Assembly: GCA_000320605.2 (NCBI GenBank)
Contig: KB445797.1
Location: 143,976 to 207,975 of the forward strand
Source: Gelatoporia subvermispora B
Lineage: Eukaryota > Basidiomycota > Agaricomycetes > Polyporales > Gelatoporiaceae
DNA: 64,000 bases
Reading direction: 5' to 3'
A program made the translations under genes and the position numbers. Below, one piece after another: positions 1-12,484 of this stretch (its first letter is position 1; each line of letters starts with the position of its first letter). The notes beneath the pieces are model-generated. The model searched no databases and was not told where the DNA came from. It was given only the letters and a program-made list of their open reading frames with translations.

Positions 1-735
1 GCCTTGACCCCTTGACCGTTAACGGGGGTCAACCGGTTGACTCAGGTTTAACCGCCGTTTAACCTGTGGTCAAGATGTCAAGGCGTGACTATTATGCGCC
101 ACAGAGACTACCTTTTTGGGTCATTGTAGCCTTGGAAGCGAGCGCGTTGCGCAATGCAAAGAGACCTCGTGCAGTAACGAGCTATCGACGTATAGTATGT
201 GTTGCGAAAAATGTGATTATCTTTGTCTCTATCATGTCCTCCGAGTCTAACCTACGACACTATGACGCTGGAGCTTCAAGTACTAACTCCAACTTTGTCA
301 CACGGGCTCTCTAGCTCCCCGGCCACAGGATCGGAGGCCTCTGTGCACGAGCTCATCTCACCAACTTCCTTCAGGGTAGAGTGCCCCCGGAATTCAGGAA
401 GCACTCCTAGTGCGTAAACTGGTTGCCATGACCGAGAAGATTGGCTTCGACTCATTGGGCAAGGAATTGTCGAAGCTTTCGGCATGCACGAAGTCAGTCT
501 TGAGACACAAAACATGTGTTCTCATGAAGTACTGTCGGCTACACCATCAGACAGTCCCTTAAATTCTGCTCAAATGCAGCTAGATAGTGGTCAAAGCAGA
601 ACCCAGTAGCTCTCAGCCGTCGTCTGCGTTCACGTGAGAATCACGCGTTGTCATTGACTCGAGTCAAGGTCAAAGGGTTAAACGCAGCTTGACGGGCGTT
701 TAACGGGCGTTTAACCTCAGTCAAGCCAACCCTGC
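1..735. repeat. Candidate degenerate inverted-repeat element at left edge
   Basis: Two short regions, about 25-85 and 660-735, are rich in TTGAC/GTCAA and GTTTAAC/GTTAAAC motifs. The reverse complement of the right block resembles the left block: both carry TTGACT, then AGGTT, then two GTTTAAC-like words. This could be the two ends of a MITE-like or satellite-like element whose left border is cut by the window. No convincing coding region lies between them. The assignment is tentative, because the motifs are short and the borders and target duplication cannot be seen. Confidence 0.35.
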
Positions 736-1699
736 AGTCGACAACGCGGACGTAGTGTGCCCAGCCCTCTGACCTCCCAACACTGGTAATCGTACGGCTT
801 TTTGTACTCTCTCTGGCGTGAACTGGTCCCCAAACCCTCTGGTTCTCTTCTCGTCCGTACCGAATCAACGCCCTAGCTTAAATCTAAGTGGTAAATTTCT
901 TGATCCACGCCGTATCTGCGTGAATGGTTTACTTGGGTCCTTATATCTCTTCTCGGACCAAGGCAACGTACATGGTGTCAGCTGTTCAGCTTACGGAAAA
1001 AAGCGCTCAGTCATGACGATCCTTGGTTCGGCTGCTTCGTCAGATAGCGCTGCTGCGAGCATAAAGTGGGATGGTACGTTTTTGGTTAAGGCTGGAAAAT
1101 GTACACAAGGAGACATTGCTGACACGAGAGGTTCTGTGACGTGTTTGCGACCTGCCATGCTTCTTGAGCGAAGAACCAACGGCTTGTTCAACGCTTAGCG
1201 ATAGCCGTTTGCTTTTGGGAAGCGGAGGTCCTGGCTGGACGAGACTCTGCGAGGTGTCAGCGCAATGAGCATGCCTCGACTCGAACATCGAATATATACG
1301 CCTCGCCCACGGAAACTTCATGCAGTGCGAGCTTAACCGTCCATTATTGGCGGATGAGCACTTTCGTTCTTTCTTGTAAGTGGGAAGACTTCGAGTCATT
1401 GCGCTGTTCAGAAGCATGCCATGTGAATGGGTTCGCAGTGCGTACAGTCCACACCACCAGAAACCACTGAGAGAATACCCGGCTATCAGTACAGGTCCGC
1501 AAATATGAGAGAGGCTCCTACTCGCCTAAGCGTACATGCGGCGAGGGAAATTTGAGACCGAACGACTAGGCGGCAGGGTGGAAAGGCTCAGGAGACCAAC
1601 CGCATCGTGGCAGGAAGATATAAGAATATTCAAGATAATAATATGTGCCGTAGCCAGGGCTCAGAGAAGAGCGAACTCGGTGCCAACGTATGTGTAACA
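736..1699. other. Intergenic region, nothing recognised
   Basis: Open frames on both strands reach about 125 codons here, but none shows a family motif, plausible intron structure or resemblance to a copy elsewhere in the window. I treat the stretch as intergenic DNA between the left-edge repeat and the conserved 3' flank of NLR1. Confidence 0.4.
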
Positions 1700-2062
1700 A
1701 GAACAAGACCCCTGAAATGATGTCAGGATTGGCCTGCTCTGTGTACTTATGTACCCACTTTGTACGGAATAAGATTTAAGTTTTGCGCCGTCATATGTGG
1801 CCTCTCTTTTCAATGCCCCGGATGCACGTATGGAGTCTCAAACAGCAATAGCTAATGGCCTTTGATCACGGATCGCATCCTTACATACAACGAGGAAGGG
1901 CATCACGTGAGACTACTGAGGGTAAACTGTCCCGAGCTCGGGGAATTCTGCAATACAGCGAGTCCAGCTAAGTAGGTTGAGTTGCGCTATGTCGTATAGG
2001 AACTGGACAAACGGATACTACACAGTCTCGACGTGGCGGCCTATATCTACAAGCTGTCCGGG
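1700..2062 (-). repeat. Conserved NLR 3'-flank block, copy 1
   Basis: This noncoding block lies directly downstream of the NLR1 stop. Related blocks follow all five other NLR genes (about 12150-12484, 31820-32171, 41500-41856, 49390-49729 and 61640-62017). Shared words include a GTGTACTTATGT segment, TGCGCCGTCATATGTG, TTGATCACGGA, GAGCTCG..GAATTCTGCAA and a CGGATACTACA..GACGTGGCG segment. The block probably covers the 3' UTR and terminator region and was duplicated with the genes. Its conservation is as strong as that of many coding parts. Confidence 0.65.
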
Positions 2063-4850
2063 CTAAGCATCTTCCTGATTATGCTCCTCCTCGTCCGGCA
2101 TGTACCCATTTGCCGTCGACCACACCTTTATTCGAGGCAGTTCCCATGGCAAAAACATTTCCGGCGATTGCACTGCTTCCGCGACGAGCTCTTTGACTCG
2201 TCGGTCAATGATCTCGTCGAGCGCTGCCACGAGCCCATCGTCTGACCCGTTCTCCCGCACACAGCATGTCAGCATAATGCGATCTCGTCAAGCAGAGTAC
2301 TCCAGCTCGCCTTGTACCAGCGGCGCGCTTTTGCGCAGACATCCACTTTGTTGACATAGCTAAAAATCGGTTGGACCGACGCACCACGATCCCGTAGCCA
2401 GTCATCCAGGCGCGTCTCCACGAAGCCCCGCAGAGCTCGCCCGAGCTCAGGCATGTATCGCGCGTCAAGAAGATGGCCCGCCCACCAGGTTCTGGCAAAG
2501 TTCCACATCGGCGGCATGCCTCCATCAGCATCGTGCAGATTTCCGACGTCGTCGCGAGCCAGGAGATCAAACAAGGATGCTGTAATCAGGGCATGCCCAG
2601 ACGACGGATCGACGAGGAAGGCGGCATCCGTGCACCGGCGGTTGGGATCAACGAGGAATTGCGGGAAGCTGGCGTGGCAAGTTCGGATTGGGGCCATTGC
2701 TGTGACATCTCTGTTAACAATGAGGACAGACCGGAGGCCGGAGAGGACAATCTGGGTGATGTGTGGTGGAATCCCCATCAATTCCAGGTCTTCTGCTGAT
2801 AGTCCGTAGGAAAGGGCCAGCCACACGATCACCTCTTGAATATGCCTGAGCCTGTCCGTTCTTCTACTCTACACTGTTGGAATGCGTTGGTCAGGATAGT
2901 GGAATATAGTGTATCGAGTCTCTTGCAAACGTCTTCAGAGGAACCCTCCTTGTTGGATAAAAGACAATCCAGTATGTCAGCTGCGCCAAGATCATCGTTC
3001 AAGACCGCACTGGTCATCGTGCATGCATATATGAAGAGTCCGGCAGACGGCCCAGTCAGCCGCGCCACTAAAACTGGATGTTCTCCGAGCAGAAAGAAAT
3101 TTCCTTTGCGTGCCCGTTGATCGACCTCAGCTTGTATGTACATTCGTATGTCCCCATCGATTTCGTCAGCGGCGTCCGTCCATAAATTCCGCAGAATCGC
3201 CTCTCCGTCATCGTCCCCGGGTAATGAGGACATGATGTAGCTTTCGGGTCGCGTCGCAATAAGAATACGGAGGGTCGGTAAGTCGGCGGTGGTCTGGCAT
3301 ATGAGTTGCAAAAGGCTTGGTACAAGCTCCGGAGTGCGGTTCGAGCATTCATCAATCCCGTCAAACACCAGGACCAGCGGGACTTCATCAATGCATGTGC
3401 GCAGAATGTCGACGAATAGATGCTGTGCTTGATGAGAGTATGCCTTGGGTCTGGCCATGCTGGGTGTATCGCCTGATGGCGCTTACGATGCCAGTCATCA
3501 GGTTCGGTCTCGAGTGGGCGAGTTGGTATGCGATGGTTGGGAAGACGAGGTATGGATTGCTGCATTCTGGATCGCCTCGCAGGAAGAAGAAAGATGCTCC
3601 CAGGTGACCGCTTTCAGCGAGCGCCTCAGAAACGGCGCGAGCAATCGCCGACTTCCCAGCACCAGCAGCCCCGTAGATCACTTGTACTCGTCTATCCTGG
3701 CTTGGACTTCTGGCCCAGTCCGGTACTTCATCCAGTATCCGTTTTCGTGTGCCCGGGTGGAGCTGGGCCTTTTCTTCAACATATCGGGACCGATAGGACG
3801 CTCCATGTGCACGCTCCAGGTTCTCAAGGACGTCGGCCGCGGCTGTGACACGATGTTCAGTCCGACAACTGAAATTCAACGCCATTCGCACTGACCCTTA
3901 TCGCGCTGGTGTTGTTCCATGCTCTATACGCGGGGACAGAGTGAAAAATGATTCAGATACCAAGATATTGACGTACAGCCAGCAGAATGGTTTGCTTCCG
4001 TACGTTCTCCTTTATGTGATTGAGGATACCGGTGATTTCGCGTCGATCCCGTATCTGCATCATACATGCGAATCAGGCAAATAGTCTGTCAGGTCTAAAA
4101 TAACATTCTTACCTGAAGGTTTTCCCTGATCGCGGCCACCTTTTCACGTTCGCCTTCGAGGAATTTCTTTTCTGATGACATATAAAAGAGCTGCTTCATG
4201 GCGGACCGTTTCGGACGCTCTTCAACGGAGATCTTGAGCTCGTCAAGGTCTCTAAATCAATGCCGTCAGCAAAAGTAAAGCGTAGCAAACACTGATAATC
4301 ACGTCACAATCTGATCCATCCGTGTACCTAAAGACTCCGACTCTCCAACTGCATGCAAAGCGTCTTGTTTCTCCGTATCGGTCAATGTATCCAGCTGTGT
4401 GTACACGTCTCCCCCGATGGACTGGATAGCCTTGATAAGACCTTCGATCCCTTCGAGGGCGTTTTTCTTCTCACGAAGGTTATCTCTGGTATCCTGAGGT
4501 ATCATGAGCAATTGAGAGCTACGGTGCATCTAGTGCGATTGTTTACCTTGACGCGATCTACAAGCGCTTGCACTGCAGGAAGGATCTGCCCTACGATCGG
4601 AAACCCTGATGTGCAGGCCGCAGCAACTTTGAGCGCGTCCTGGACGAGTGATAATATGGCATCGATTGTCTCATTTTGGTCCTTGTCAGCGGTTTCTCGA
4701 GCGGGTTTCTGGAAAGTGACCTTCAGTTGGACTACGGTACAGCCTGCGAGCGACTTGACTGACCTTGTGAGAGGACCCCTGAGTGCCGCTCGGGCTGGGA
4801 GACTTCTTCCTCTTCTGGGTCGCCTTGCCAGATGTACTGCTATGGGGCAT
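2063..4850 (-). pseudogene. NLR1: NACHT-domain NLR pseudogene, subtype A
   Basis: This is a broken sister of NLR2, with the same exon order. The ATG at 4850 begins a Lys/Ser-rich leader (MPHSSTSGKATQKRKK), followed by helical exons and the NACHT exon. Still visible are Walker A GAAGAGKS, Walker B LVFDGIDEC, the LRILIATRPES strand and the winged-helix signature HASFPQFLVDP. Two single-base indels disrupt the main exon. One extra base lies near 3440, just after the HGQTQGI segment; one missing base lies near 2850, before IQEVIVWL. The last intron has a GC donor (AAG|GCGAGC), and its acceptor CAG has become CGG. The tail exon (DDGLVAALDEIIDRRVKEL, ending at 2063) is still readable. The gene is therefore very probably non-functional, and the mutations look recent because the rest aligns closely with NLR2. 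Confidence 0.85.
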
Positions 4851-5390
4851 GGTGAGGTATGCCAAGGCTCTGAAGTGGTGATGAGCTACACAGGGAGATG
4901 TGGGTGGACAGCGGTCGAGAATGTGGGCTTCACAGCTGGAGACGGATGAACACTCCTTAAGGCGGCCATCTACGGGGTACAATGCAATGCGCTGCCTGTA
5001 TTGGGGTCCAAGAGGCACGAGGCGATGCACAGCCTCATCCTTCAGCTCCAGCAGCCTCTAGCGCTGTCTATAAAATAACAGCAGATGTGCACAAAATGTG
5101 AGACTGGGATAGTTTCTAAAGTTCCTGTTATCTAATTTACAATTATCAATAACACTCATCCAGACGTGACTCCCGTCTGTTCTCGACGACGCGAGTCTCG
5201 GCGACAATGCTTACTAAGTTAGCACTGCCAACGTGTAGCTACTAGCAGTCGTTGACGTCCTAGGCCACATGTGAGCGTGTTAGGAAGAGACGATAGGGAG
5301 ATATGCATGCTTACAATCGATACCTCCACTGTTCATAAACGTCGCATCCTTCTTGCAAGGCGTGAATTTAGAAATGCGAGCCAACCTCCA
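4851..5390. other. NLR1 upstream region
   Basis: This is the 5' flank of NLR1. The first stretch resembles the region upstream of NLR2 (15247-15600), including GATGGGCTACACAGGG-like and GTGGACAGCGGT-like words and an AATTCACAATTATnA-like segment. The promoter of subtype A was thus duplicated with the gene. I could not identify a TATA box or operator with confidence. Confidence 0.45.
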
Positions 5391-6235
5391 TCAGGGTCCT
5401 GCTCGCGTGTGATGATGGCGTTGGTCTGCCTGGGTGAATGGAAGGGCCCTAGTACGCATCGATTGCATCACTGTGCGAATTGCCGCTGCTCTTCCCTCCG
5501 AATTGACGGGAGAGACGTTCCTCCGGAAGAGGTGATGCGATGATGAGCGGGTTCTGTTTGAACGTGGTGGCACCTCGAAATGCTGGTAGCTTGGTCCCAT
5601 GTTCTGCAAAACAACTCCATATCCAGATGACTTCCAAGATAACGTATGGAGACGTACAAGCGAAAGCCACTTCCATCCAGGTGCCTGCAGCGGTAATCAT
5701 GAGCCGCGTCGAGGCTTCGATCATGCCTCTCACCATGTCCTCGAGTGGAGCTCTCTGGGAGCTCGTTGCAGCTGGTCCTGCGCTCAAGAATCGTGAGGAG
5801 GTTCTTCTGAGAGAGCGAATGCTTGATGGTCCGATCGCGTCGGCCCATTGTCCCTGCCATCTCTTGTCCATCGTCATGTTCATTGAATCTCTGAACTCGA
5901 GGCCCCTGTGAAGAGTAGACCGCTCGGACCAGGTGCTGACCTTCGTCATGGGGGGATGAAGGGACGCGTAACTGCCACCCATCGAATTCCAGATCGAAGC
6001 AGCGGCGCTTGCGCCGCCTCTGGGCCTGGTGCCCAGGCCTCGGATGAGCGCCTTTGCACCAGTCTCACAGCGCTCGCACGCGTAGTGCTCGGAGCCTCTG
6101 TGTTGACGGGATATGTGCAATCCCTCAGTCCACCCGGTAGCAAGTTCTTGAGCGCTGCTGCTACTCGGAGACAAGTAAAACGTCGAACACCTGCTACGCC
6201 ATGCACGAGTGCTTCATAACAAACGTGTTCAGCCA
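5391..6235 (-). pseudogene. Duplicated unknown gene remnant, copy 1
   Basis: Minus-strand reading yields a segment around KHSLSQKNLLTILE and, in another frame, MQNMGPSYQHFEV. Both have counterparts in a second copy at 15930-16806 and 17611-17840 (KYSLSQKNPVLSIFE and LQDMGPGYKHFKV). Conservation at the protein level, spread over shifting frames, implies an old coding gene now broken in both places. Frames change several times and stops interrupt it. The right end (about 6000-6235) matches 17611-17830 base by base over long stretches. I do not recognise the protein family. Confidence 0.5.
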
Positions 6236-9200
6236 GTATAGACTACGTGCATATATCTTATCGAGTGAGGGCGCTGGAACTTGATGCACGACCACAATCA
6301 CCATCCTTATTGTGCGCATCCCGTGGTGTATCCGCAAAAGGTTGTCTCCTGAGAAAACATCACGAGAACCAGCGCCATGGGCGGATTCATTCTTTACATC
6401 GAGCTGGAGATGACAGGTGACGATCCGCTTAGGTAAGAAATTATGTAGCATACGTCCCCATCAGATACCTCGATCGAACGGATAACGCTGAGGCAGAACA
6501 TCGTGTCCCACCACCTCACGGATATAGCGAGCACATCGACCAAGCCCTAGGTGGATATTGGACGATGTATCAGGGTCGTTTCGCGGATCACGCACCACCA
6601 TAATATGAAAATGACCCGCATTACTATCTGAATCTGATCCCCGCAACTCAAACGCCTGTCGGCGCGGCTTCGCATTTTGATAGATTTCGATGGTGGAATG
6701 TGACCGACGAGGCAAAATTAACATCCAAGTGCTGCAGTATAGCTCAGCTGCCAACGATAGCAAAACTTAGTCCACCAGGAGCGTATGTCTAACTTCTGAT
6801 TCCGCCCCTGATGGCCCCAGAATAGTAACAGCGACGGTGATCACGAAGTAATACATGGCCAGTTGGTATTGGAATTGATAGGCGCTTGGTAGAGATGTAT
6901 TGGTACGCCAAGAAGGGCGAGATGATGACACGGCGGGTGGAGTCTGTATGCTTAAGGAGACGACCTGTGAGACGTTGCTATGACTGGACGGCCGGGACAG
7001 CGAACATGCCACAGGCATGCTACGTTCTCTGAAACCGGTAGAAGCACACACACCTGGAGCTGGACAGCAGGATCGAGGCGGCACGGAACGGGGGAGATGA
7101 TGGGACGAAGGGCACCAGGGAGGACATGCACTGCACGGAATGTCATATCCTCGCGAAGCTAGGTGGAGAGGACTGAGGCAAATCACGCTTGAGCGGTCAG
7201 GCCGTCTGATAGGATGATTAAGTAGTCTTATGGAAGCAAGGCGATGCGGAGGAATACGGTGTGAAGCCGAATGAAATCCAGAGGGTGTTGGATTGGGAAG
7301 GACGACGTCCAGGATGATGCGACACAATGAAGTGAAACCATGGAGCCAGGTGCTCAGAGGCCAGACAAATGGGACATGAAAAGAAAAGGTTGGTCATGCA
7401 ACGGCAGGGCGTGCATGTGAGGAAGTCTGCTCAGCTTACAGCTGCACTGTTTTCAGTGCCCCTAACCTTAGCACTTCAGTCTACTACTGGATGTTACGGT
7501 CACCACGGCGAGCTGGTGGAGTCGGAGGGAGAACATTAGTCTAACAGACGCCAGAGGGAGATGGAAGTCCAATCACGAGGAACAGTCGGAATGGAGGTCA
7601 CCAAGTCGGAGAGCTGAAACGGCAGACTGAACCCGCCCGAGGCAGCACGCAGAGCAAAGTGAGGGTATCGGAGGAGCACCTAGGAACAGAGTGACGCGGT
7701 TCCTGACGTTCTTGCGCAGCTCAAGTATGTAGGGGCCACCGTCGGTCCGAAAGCCACGCCAGTTCTGGCCAGATATGAGCTCCGCTGGCGAATGAACGGA
7801 ACCTCGCGTGTCGTCAACAACTATAGGAACAGTCCAGCTGATGACCGCAGTAGACACGTAATGGAGTGAGGCCTTGTACGAGCGGAGAAAGACGGCGGGC
7901 GGTCTACGTGGATGAGAGGGGAGTTTCCGATGCAGAAAATGCTGCGTCGCAGCGCAGCTGGCGCGCCACTGAGCCTGCCCTAAACCGGCCGGAGACGGAG
8001 GTGGGGGTCGGGCGCGAGGACAAGCGCTTGGACCCTCCCTCGAGCTCGGCGCGACGTCATCACAAACAACCACGCTCTCAGACGCCGTTTCGAATGCGAT
8101 CTTCTCTAGAATTCCTGGCTGTTCCGGCTGCTTGCGGCTTCATGGCGCGCTCTGCTAGTCTACATGCGAAACCGTTTTGCCCATGAGCAAACAGCGAGTG
8201 ACAAGCTTGAACTTGGCAGGAGCGCCGGTGAATTGGAACGTAATTCAGTATCCCCGCTGTTTTGTGCGCATACATCAACTGACTACTCACTGACTCTTGC
8301 CGCGAGAAACTGCGTTTGAGGATTCGGACATCCCATCAAAGTACTGTCTTACGAACAGCGTCTTCCATGACCGTACCATCGTTATCTGAGTGGTTCGGAG
8401 CAAATCGTGGACAGGAGGATGATCAGTTGAGGGGCGAGTACAAGGCGAGAGACATTGCTGGACGACATGTGCCTGGGATGGCACCTCTAACTTCGTCGCT
8501 ACTCGTCCAGATTGCGATCTGCGTACAGCGCTCGGGTCTCTCCGAGAGTGCACGCCCGTGCTGCATTTGCCCTTCATCAGACTAGTCTCTTCCTTGTGGG
8601 CGAGTTTGGGGGGTGCTTGAGCATGATGGTCACTTCGTCATGGATATGAACTCGGTTCAGCAATGAAGTTCAGGAAACTCAGTGGCATTTAGGGGAGCGT
8701 GGAAATCTCCGCTCTGTGGGAACGCCGAGACGTGATATGTGGGTGCTCCTGCGAGCGGACGCCTGAACTGACTTTGCACGAGCTCAATTTTGCGACGCTG
8801 ATGTACCTTCCTGCATAGCAGAACCAAGCGACGTGAGCTAATTGTAGCGGTCCGCTGCCAGAAGGTTTGGCGTAGTTACAGGGCCTACGAACAGGCTGTA
8901 CCTTTCCAACTGAATATCGCCAATCTTCGCCTATCGTCCAGATGACTGCATGTCGACGGAATCGCCTCATTCGCCGCTGGTGGAAAGCATGCATTGTACA
9001 AGAGGTACCAAAATATATTCCCCGGTCCGAGTCAATGTGCATTTGGCGGCATGATGACTACTGAAGAAGGTCAACGTCAGGGGTCCAGCTCACCAGGGTG
9101 GCTGTAGTCAGCACTGAGCACACAGTCGTGACTACTTTCAGGCCACCTCATCAATTAGTCCGATTTGAAGGGAGAGAAAGAGAAGATGCTTGAGAAACAG

Positions 9201-9560
9201 GCTACATCAAGGCGATCGAGGAGACGTCGTCGAAACAAGATTCCTGGCGCGTCTGAGATGCTCTTTTCTGCTCGAGAGCATGCAGGCTGCAACATAATGC
9301 CGAACCCTGATTTGATCGACGTGTAGTGTGAGATATGTTGCCTTTAAAACGGATGTCCCGGAAAGTATGTGGGTAGAGACAAACCTCGTTGTTTCTTAGT
9401 CAATTTTTGAGATCGCATAAGATAGTAACATATGCGCCTCAACTTTTGTGCCGAAGCGATAGAGATAGGTCGCACTCACTAATCGACATGTCGACGCCCG
9501 GTGGGAGCAGGGGTAGAGATTGAGTGGGTGACGAACGTATTCTCATTGCGCCCCGTATTT
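6236..9560. other. Intergenic region with short shared blocks
   Basis: No gene is recognised. A minus-strand open frame at 6461-6763 (100 codons) reads smoothly but has no known motif. A block near 7925-7995 (CAGAAAATGCTGCG..., then TTGCCCTAAA) recurs near 39670 and 56606. A block near 8500-8575 (CCAGATTGCGATCTGCG, then CTCGG..TCTCCGA) recurs near 17985, 46765 and 58180. These are short remnants of old duplications between the spacers of the NLR cluster. Confidence 0.45.
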
Positions 9561-10870
9561 GTCTATAGGTCCCTTTGCTTGAGATCAAACTCTACACCAT
9601 TCATAAACATCTAGTTGTCTCGTCAAACAGAGAACCGGACGTACAACGCAGCGTCGGCCTGGCCGCTGATGAGTCTCACCTGCGAGGAGGATGGTTTCGC
9701 GCTTGGAACATTGCTCCTGGGAGACGCCATGGGAATATTCAGAGCGTTGGCAATGTTGCATAATACACATTCGAGAACGTACCGTGGCCTCAGGTACTTC
9801 AACCGTACTATGTGTGCACCCAACGTCGTCATGAACGATCAGGATATCAGGCAGATGGATATCATGATCTATTCCGTTGCCCTAACTCCTGGGAAGCTAT
9901 GCATATGGTCAGTGGGTACGAGCATCCTGCAGAGCAGGATCCGGCCAATGAGACAACACTGGCAACACTTCTCAGACATCTGAGTTAGACAACGAAGAGC
10001 GAAGTGAACGCACGCCTGATTCCGGGCGTTGAGACACCAGAAATGGAGGGTGCGATCCGGGATGTCGTGGCCGATGGTGGTGATGAGTAGTGAGAGAACC
10101 TCACGGGCCACGTTGTGTTCTCGAGGTGCTTGTTTGTGTGGGCTAACCAGCAACCATCCCGGCCATTCGATCACGGAAGGGGACTCGCAACTCGACACTA
10201 TCCATGCCCATTGTCACCCCAGAAATAACGTCGATTCTTGCGAAGGCGTCGATGTAACCCCACCTCCAGCCAGGGGGCTCATCTGGCGGTCTTCGCCGCA
10301 CCAAGTTCTGTGTCACTAGTGTCGGATTTGGCGGGCGTGATGTTCTTCAGAAGGGCTGAGTACTCTGCTCGATCTTGTAAGCATCACTTTCCCTCTAGCC
10401 CGTTCGCCCAGCATGACTCACCGCGGCCCTTGAACTCGATCGCTTCCTGCAGAGTCGAGGCCCGTAGTATTTTCCCAACTCGGTGGTGGTGATGGTAGCA
10501 TTTTTTGCTCTTCCCAGACCAAGAGTTGGCACGATGCTGGATGATCGGACAGAATACGACCAGGATTGATGATATGAAGTGTCGTGAGTGTGGGGGAGGC
10601 CGCGGAGTGTGATGGCCATTGTTGGGATGTAGTCAATGGGCTGCAGTTATGACCAAGATAACGATTTTGAAGAGAGTCCTATAAGGCAGGCGCAAGGTAT
10701 GGCTTGCAGAAGACGGGCCAAGGGTATACGAGCTAGGCGAAAGACAAGGCGGAGATGAGCACGATGTCATTGAGCAAGGACGCGCAACCGGCGCTCAATG
10801 GGATCGCGATCGAAGCAAGAGCTGGCGCTCCCTGAGTCCAAGGGTGCCCTTGCAATGGGCCCTGCTGCGC
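9561..10870 (-). pseudogene. Unknown gene fragment duplicated near 59.5-60.45 kb
   Basis: The minus strand near 9930-10190 reads SVIEWPGWLLVSPHKQAP and LLITTIGHDIPDRTL. The equivalent at about 59560-59820 reads as similar words in split frames (LLIVTIGLNIPDHAL; CLIGRI versus CLIGQI). A second shared part at about 10670-10860 and 60270-60450 contains DRDPIERRLRVLAQ versus DRDLIGRRLHVLAH. Protein-level similarity with broken frames suggests two decayed copies of one unknown gene. No domain is recognised. Confidence 0.4.
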
Positions 10871-11179
10871 TTGCTGCTGAACGTACTCCGAGTCTCACAG
10901 CGACATGTCCACAAAATCTTTTCTGGGGCCGCCAAATATAAGATATGTGTACGTTACGTCTCATCTACTCTTTAGGGCGAATATCCAACACCCATGCTGC
11001 TTCGGAAAGCTCGCAGGCTAAGGTTTGTTCGCTCTGAATTTACAGAGATTTGTCGAAAAGCGCAGCGACTGATACGAAGGGAGGGTTGCGGCATGCTCCT
11101 TGAGGCGTTGCAGGTCGCGCTCAGTAGAGACCATCCTTGCTCGTTGGGAGCGAGTGACCGGGGACAAGGACCACGACTT

Positions 11180-12484
11180 AACGCATTACGGTGGGTTGAG
11201 GTGAACGGATTTGCGTCGAGCAGGCGAGAACAGAGGCGGAGGGCGAGCTGGTAAATGGCGCACGCCTCAAAGCACTCGCGCTCATGCATCCAGCACAAGA
11301 CTCAGCGCTGCGTCATCGATGTCATCTCCTGCAGCCCGCATGGCTCCGACTCCCAAACTACCCGGTTCCGCATCTCGGTGCACATCTGGCCTAATCGACA
11401 TGTCGCGGACACGTAGCTGTCGCACGTCCATTGGGCCAGCTCTAATGCGATGTCATACTTGCAACCCGGTCGATCGACGACCTCCCGCCAGCCGCGAGCA
11501 CGCTTCCGCTGCAACTTCCACAAAAGCACGCTTCGACCATACGGTCGAGATGACTTGAAGCTTCCGGACGTCCGCCGCATTATCCCATATTCCCGCTCGG
11601 AGAACCCCCGCTCGAGCTCGCTCTCTTGTATATGTACGCAGCGTAATGTGCAATGCGCGCTGTTATTACTTCACGCTCACTGTGCATCTTCCCTGTACGA
11701 ACATTTCCCGTATGTGTTGCCCGTTCTCTATGCCTAACAGTCGCATCCTGATTCCTCTCGTGGTGTCTAGGACGTGGAGGCCACGCCAGGCAGGTCGTTG
11801 CTCTGCATGCACCGATCTCATGTGTGCGGGCTAATAGCGATCCTCAAGATCCGCACTGGTCACTGTGTTGGTATAAATGGAGCTATTATCCATTAAATGA
11901 GGTGCTTTGCGCCCATATATCGAGCTTCAGCGCTCTATTGACTGAATGGTCCCTTACATTTGCTTTCGCGGTGTGCATCTGCATCTAGTGCAGTCCCCTA
12001 AGTCGTACCTTCCTCCCGGTCTCCACGTTCTCTCGATTCCTTCTCGCCAGCGATAGGATTTCATGACTATGATTTCAGTTGTTCATGGTTCGGGGACAGA
12101 TAGTATGGAATGTTGGTTCTTTGAGTCCTCTTCTAACTCACCCGCCGACACCCCCACCCCGCAATGGTGTCATGTCTAGCTCGTTCTGTACATTTATGTG
12201 GCCGATCCTTGCGGACCGTTATGCGCCGTCGTATGTGTAGCGTCTCTTCTCGATGTGTCGTATGTACATATGCGATTTCAACCAGGGGTAATAATGGACA
12301 TTGATCACGGAATGCATCCCGTCATATAACAGTGAAGAGCAGTATCAAACTACTGCGCAACACAACGAGTACAGCTGTGTTACATGGCGGCTCTGTCAGA
12401 CAGCAACAGGGCGGACGGATACTACAAAGTCTTGATGTGGCGGCCTACATCCACAAGCCGGCCGGGCTAAGCGTCCTCTTGATA
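11180..12484. repeat. NLR 3'-flank duplicon, copy A (intact KDZ empty site)
   Basis: This noncoding repeat ends at the NLR2 stop. It aligns with 31149-32171, 40900-41856, 47870-49729 and 60736-62017. Near 11277-11325 it holds the paralogue of the KDZ insertion target (CTCATGCATCCAGCACAAG, then CTCAGCGCTGCGTCATCGA), uninterrupted. Further shared words are ACGTCCATTG, CGACCTCCCGCCA, CATACGGTCGA, GTCTAG..CGTGGAGGCCACGCCAGGCAGG and a segment around ATTGACTGAATGG. There is no intact coding frame. It may be an old mobile element or just intergenic DNA carried along with the genes. Confidence 0.65.

Noticed and set aside
818..1417. Overlapping open frames of about 125 codons on both strands
   Set aside because: No motif, no paralogue, and both strands are equally open; likely chance in moderately GC-rich DNA.
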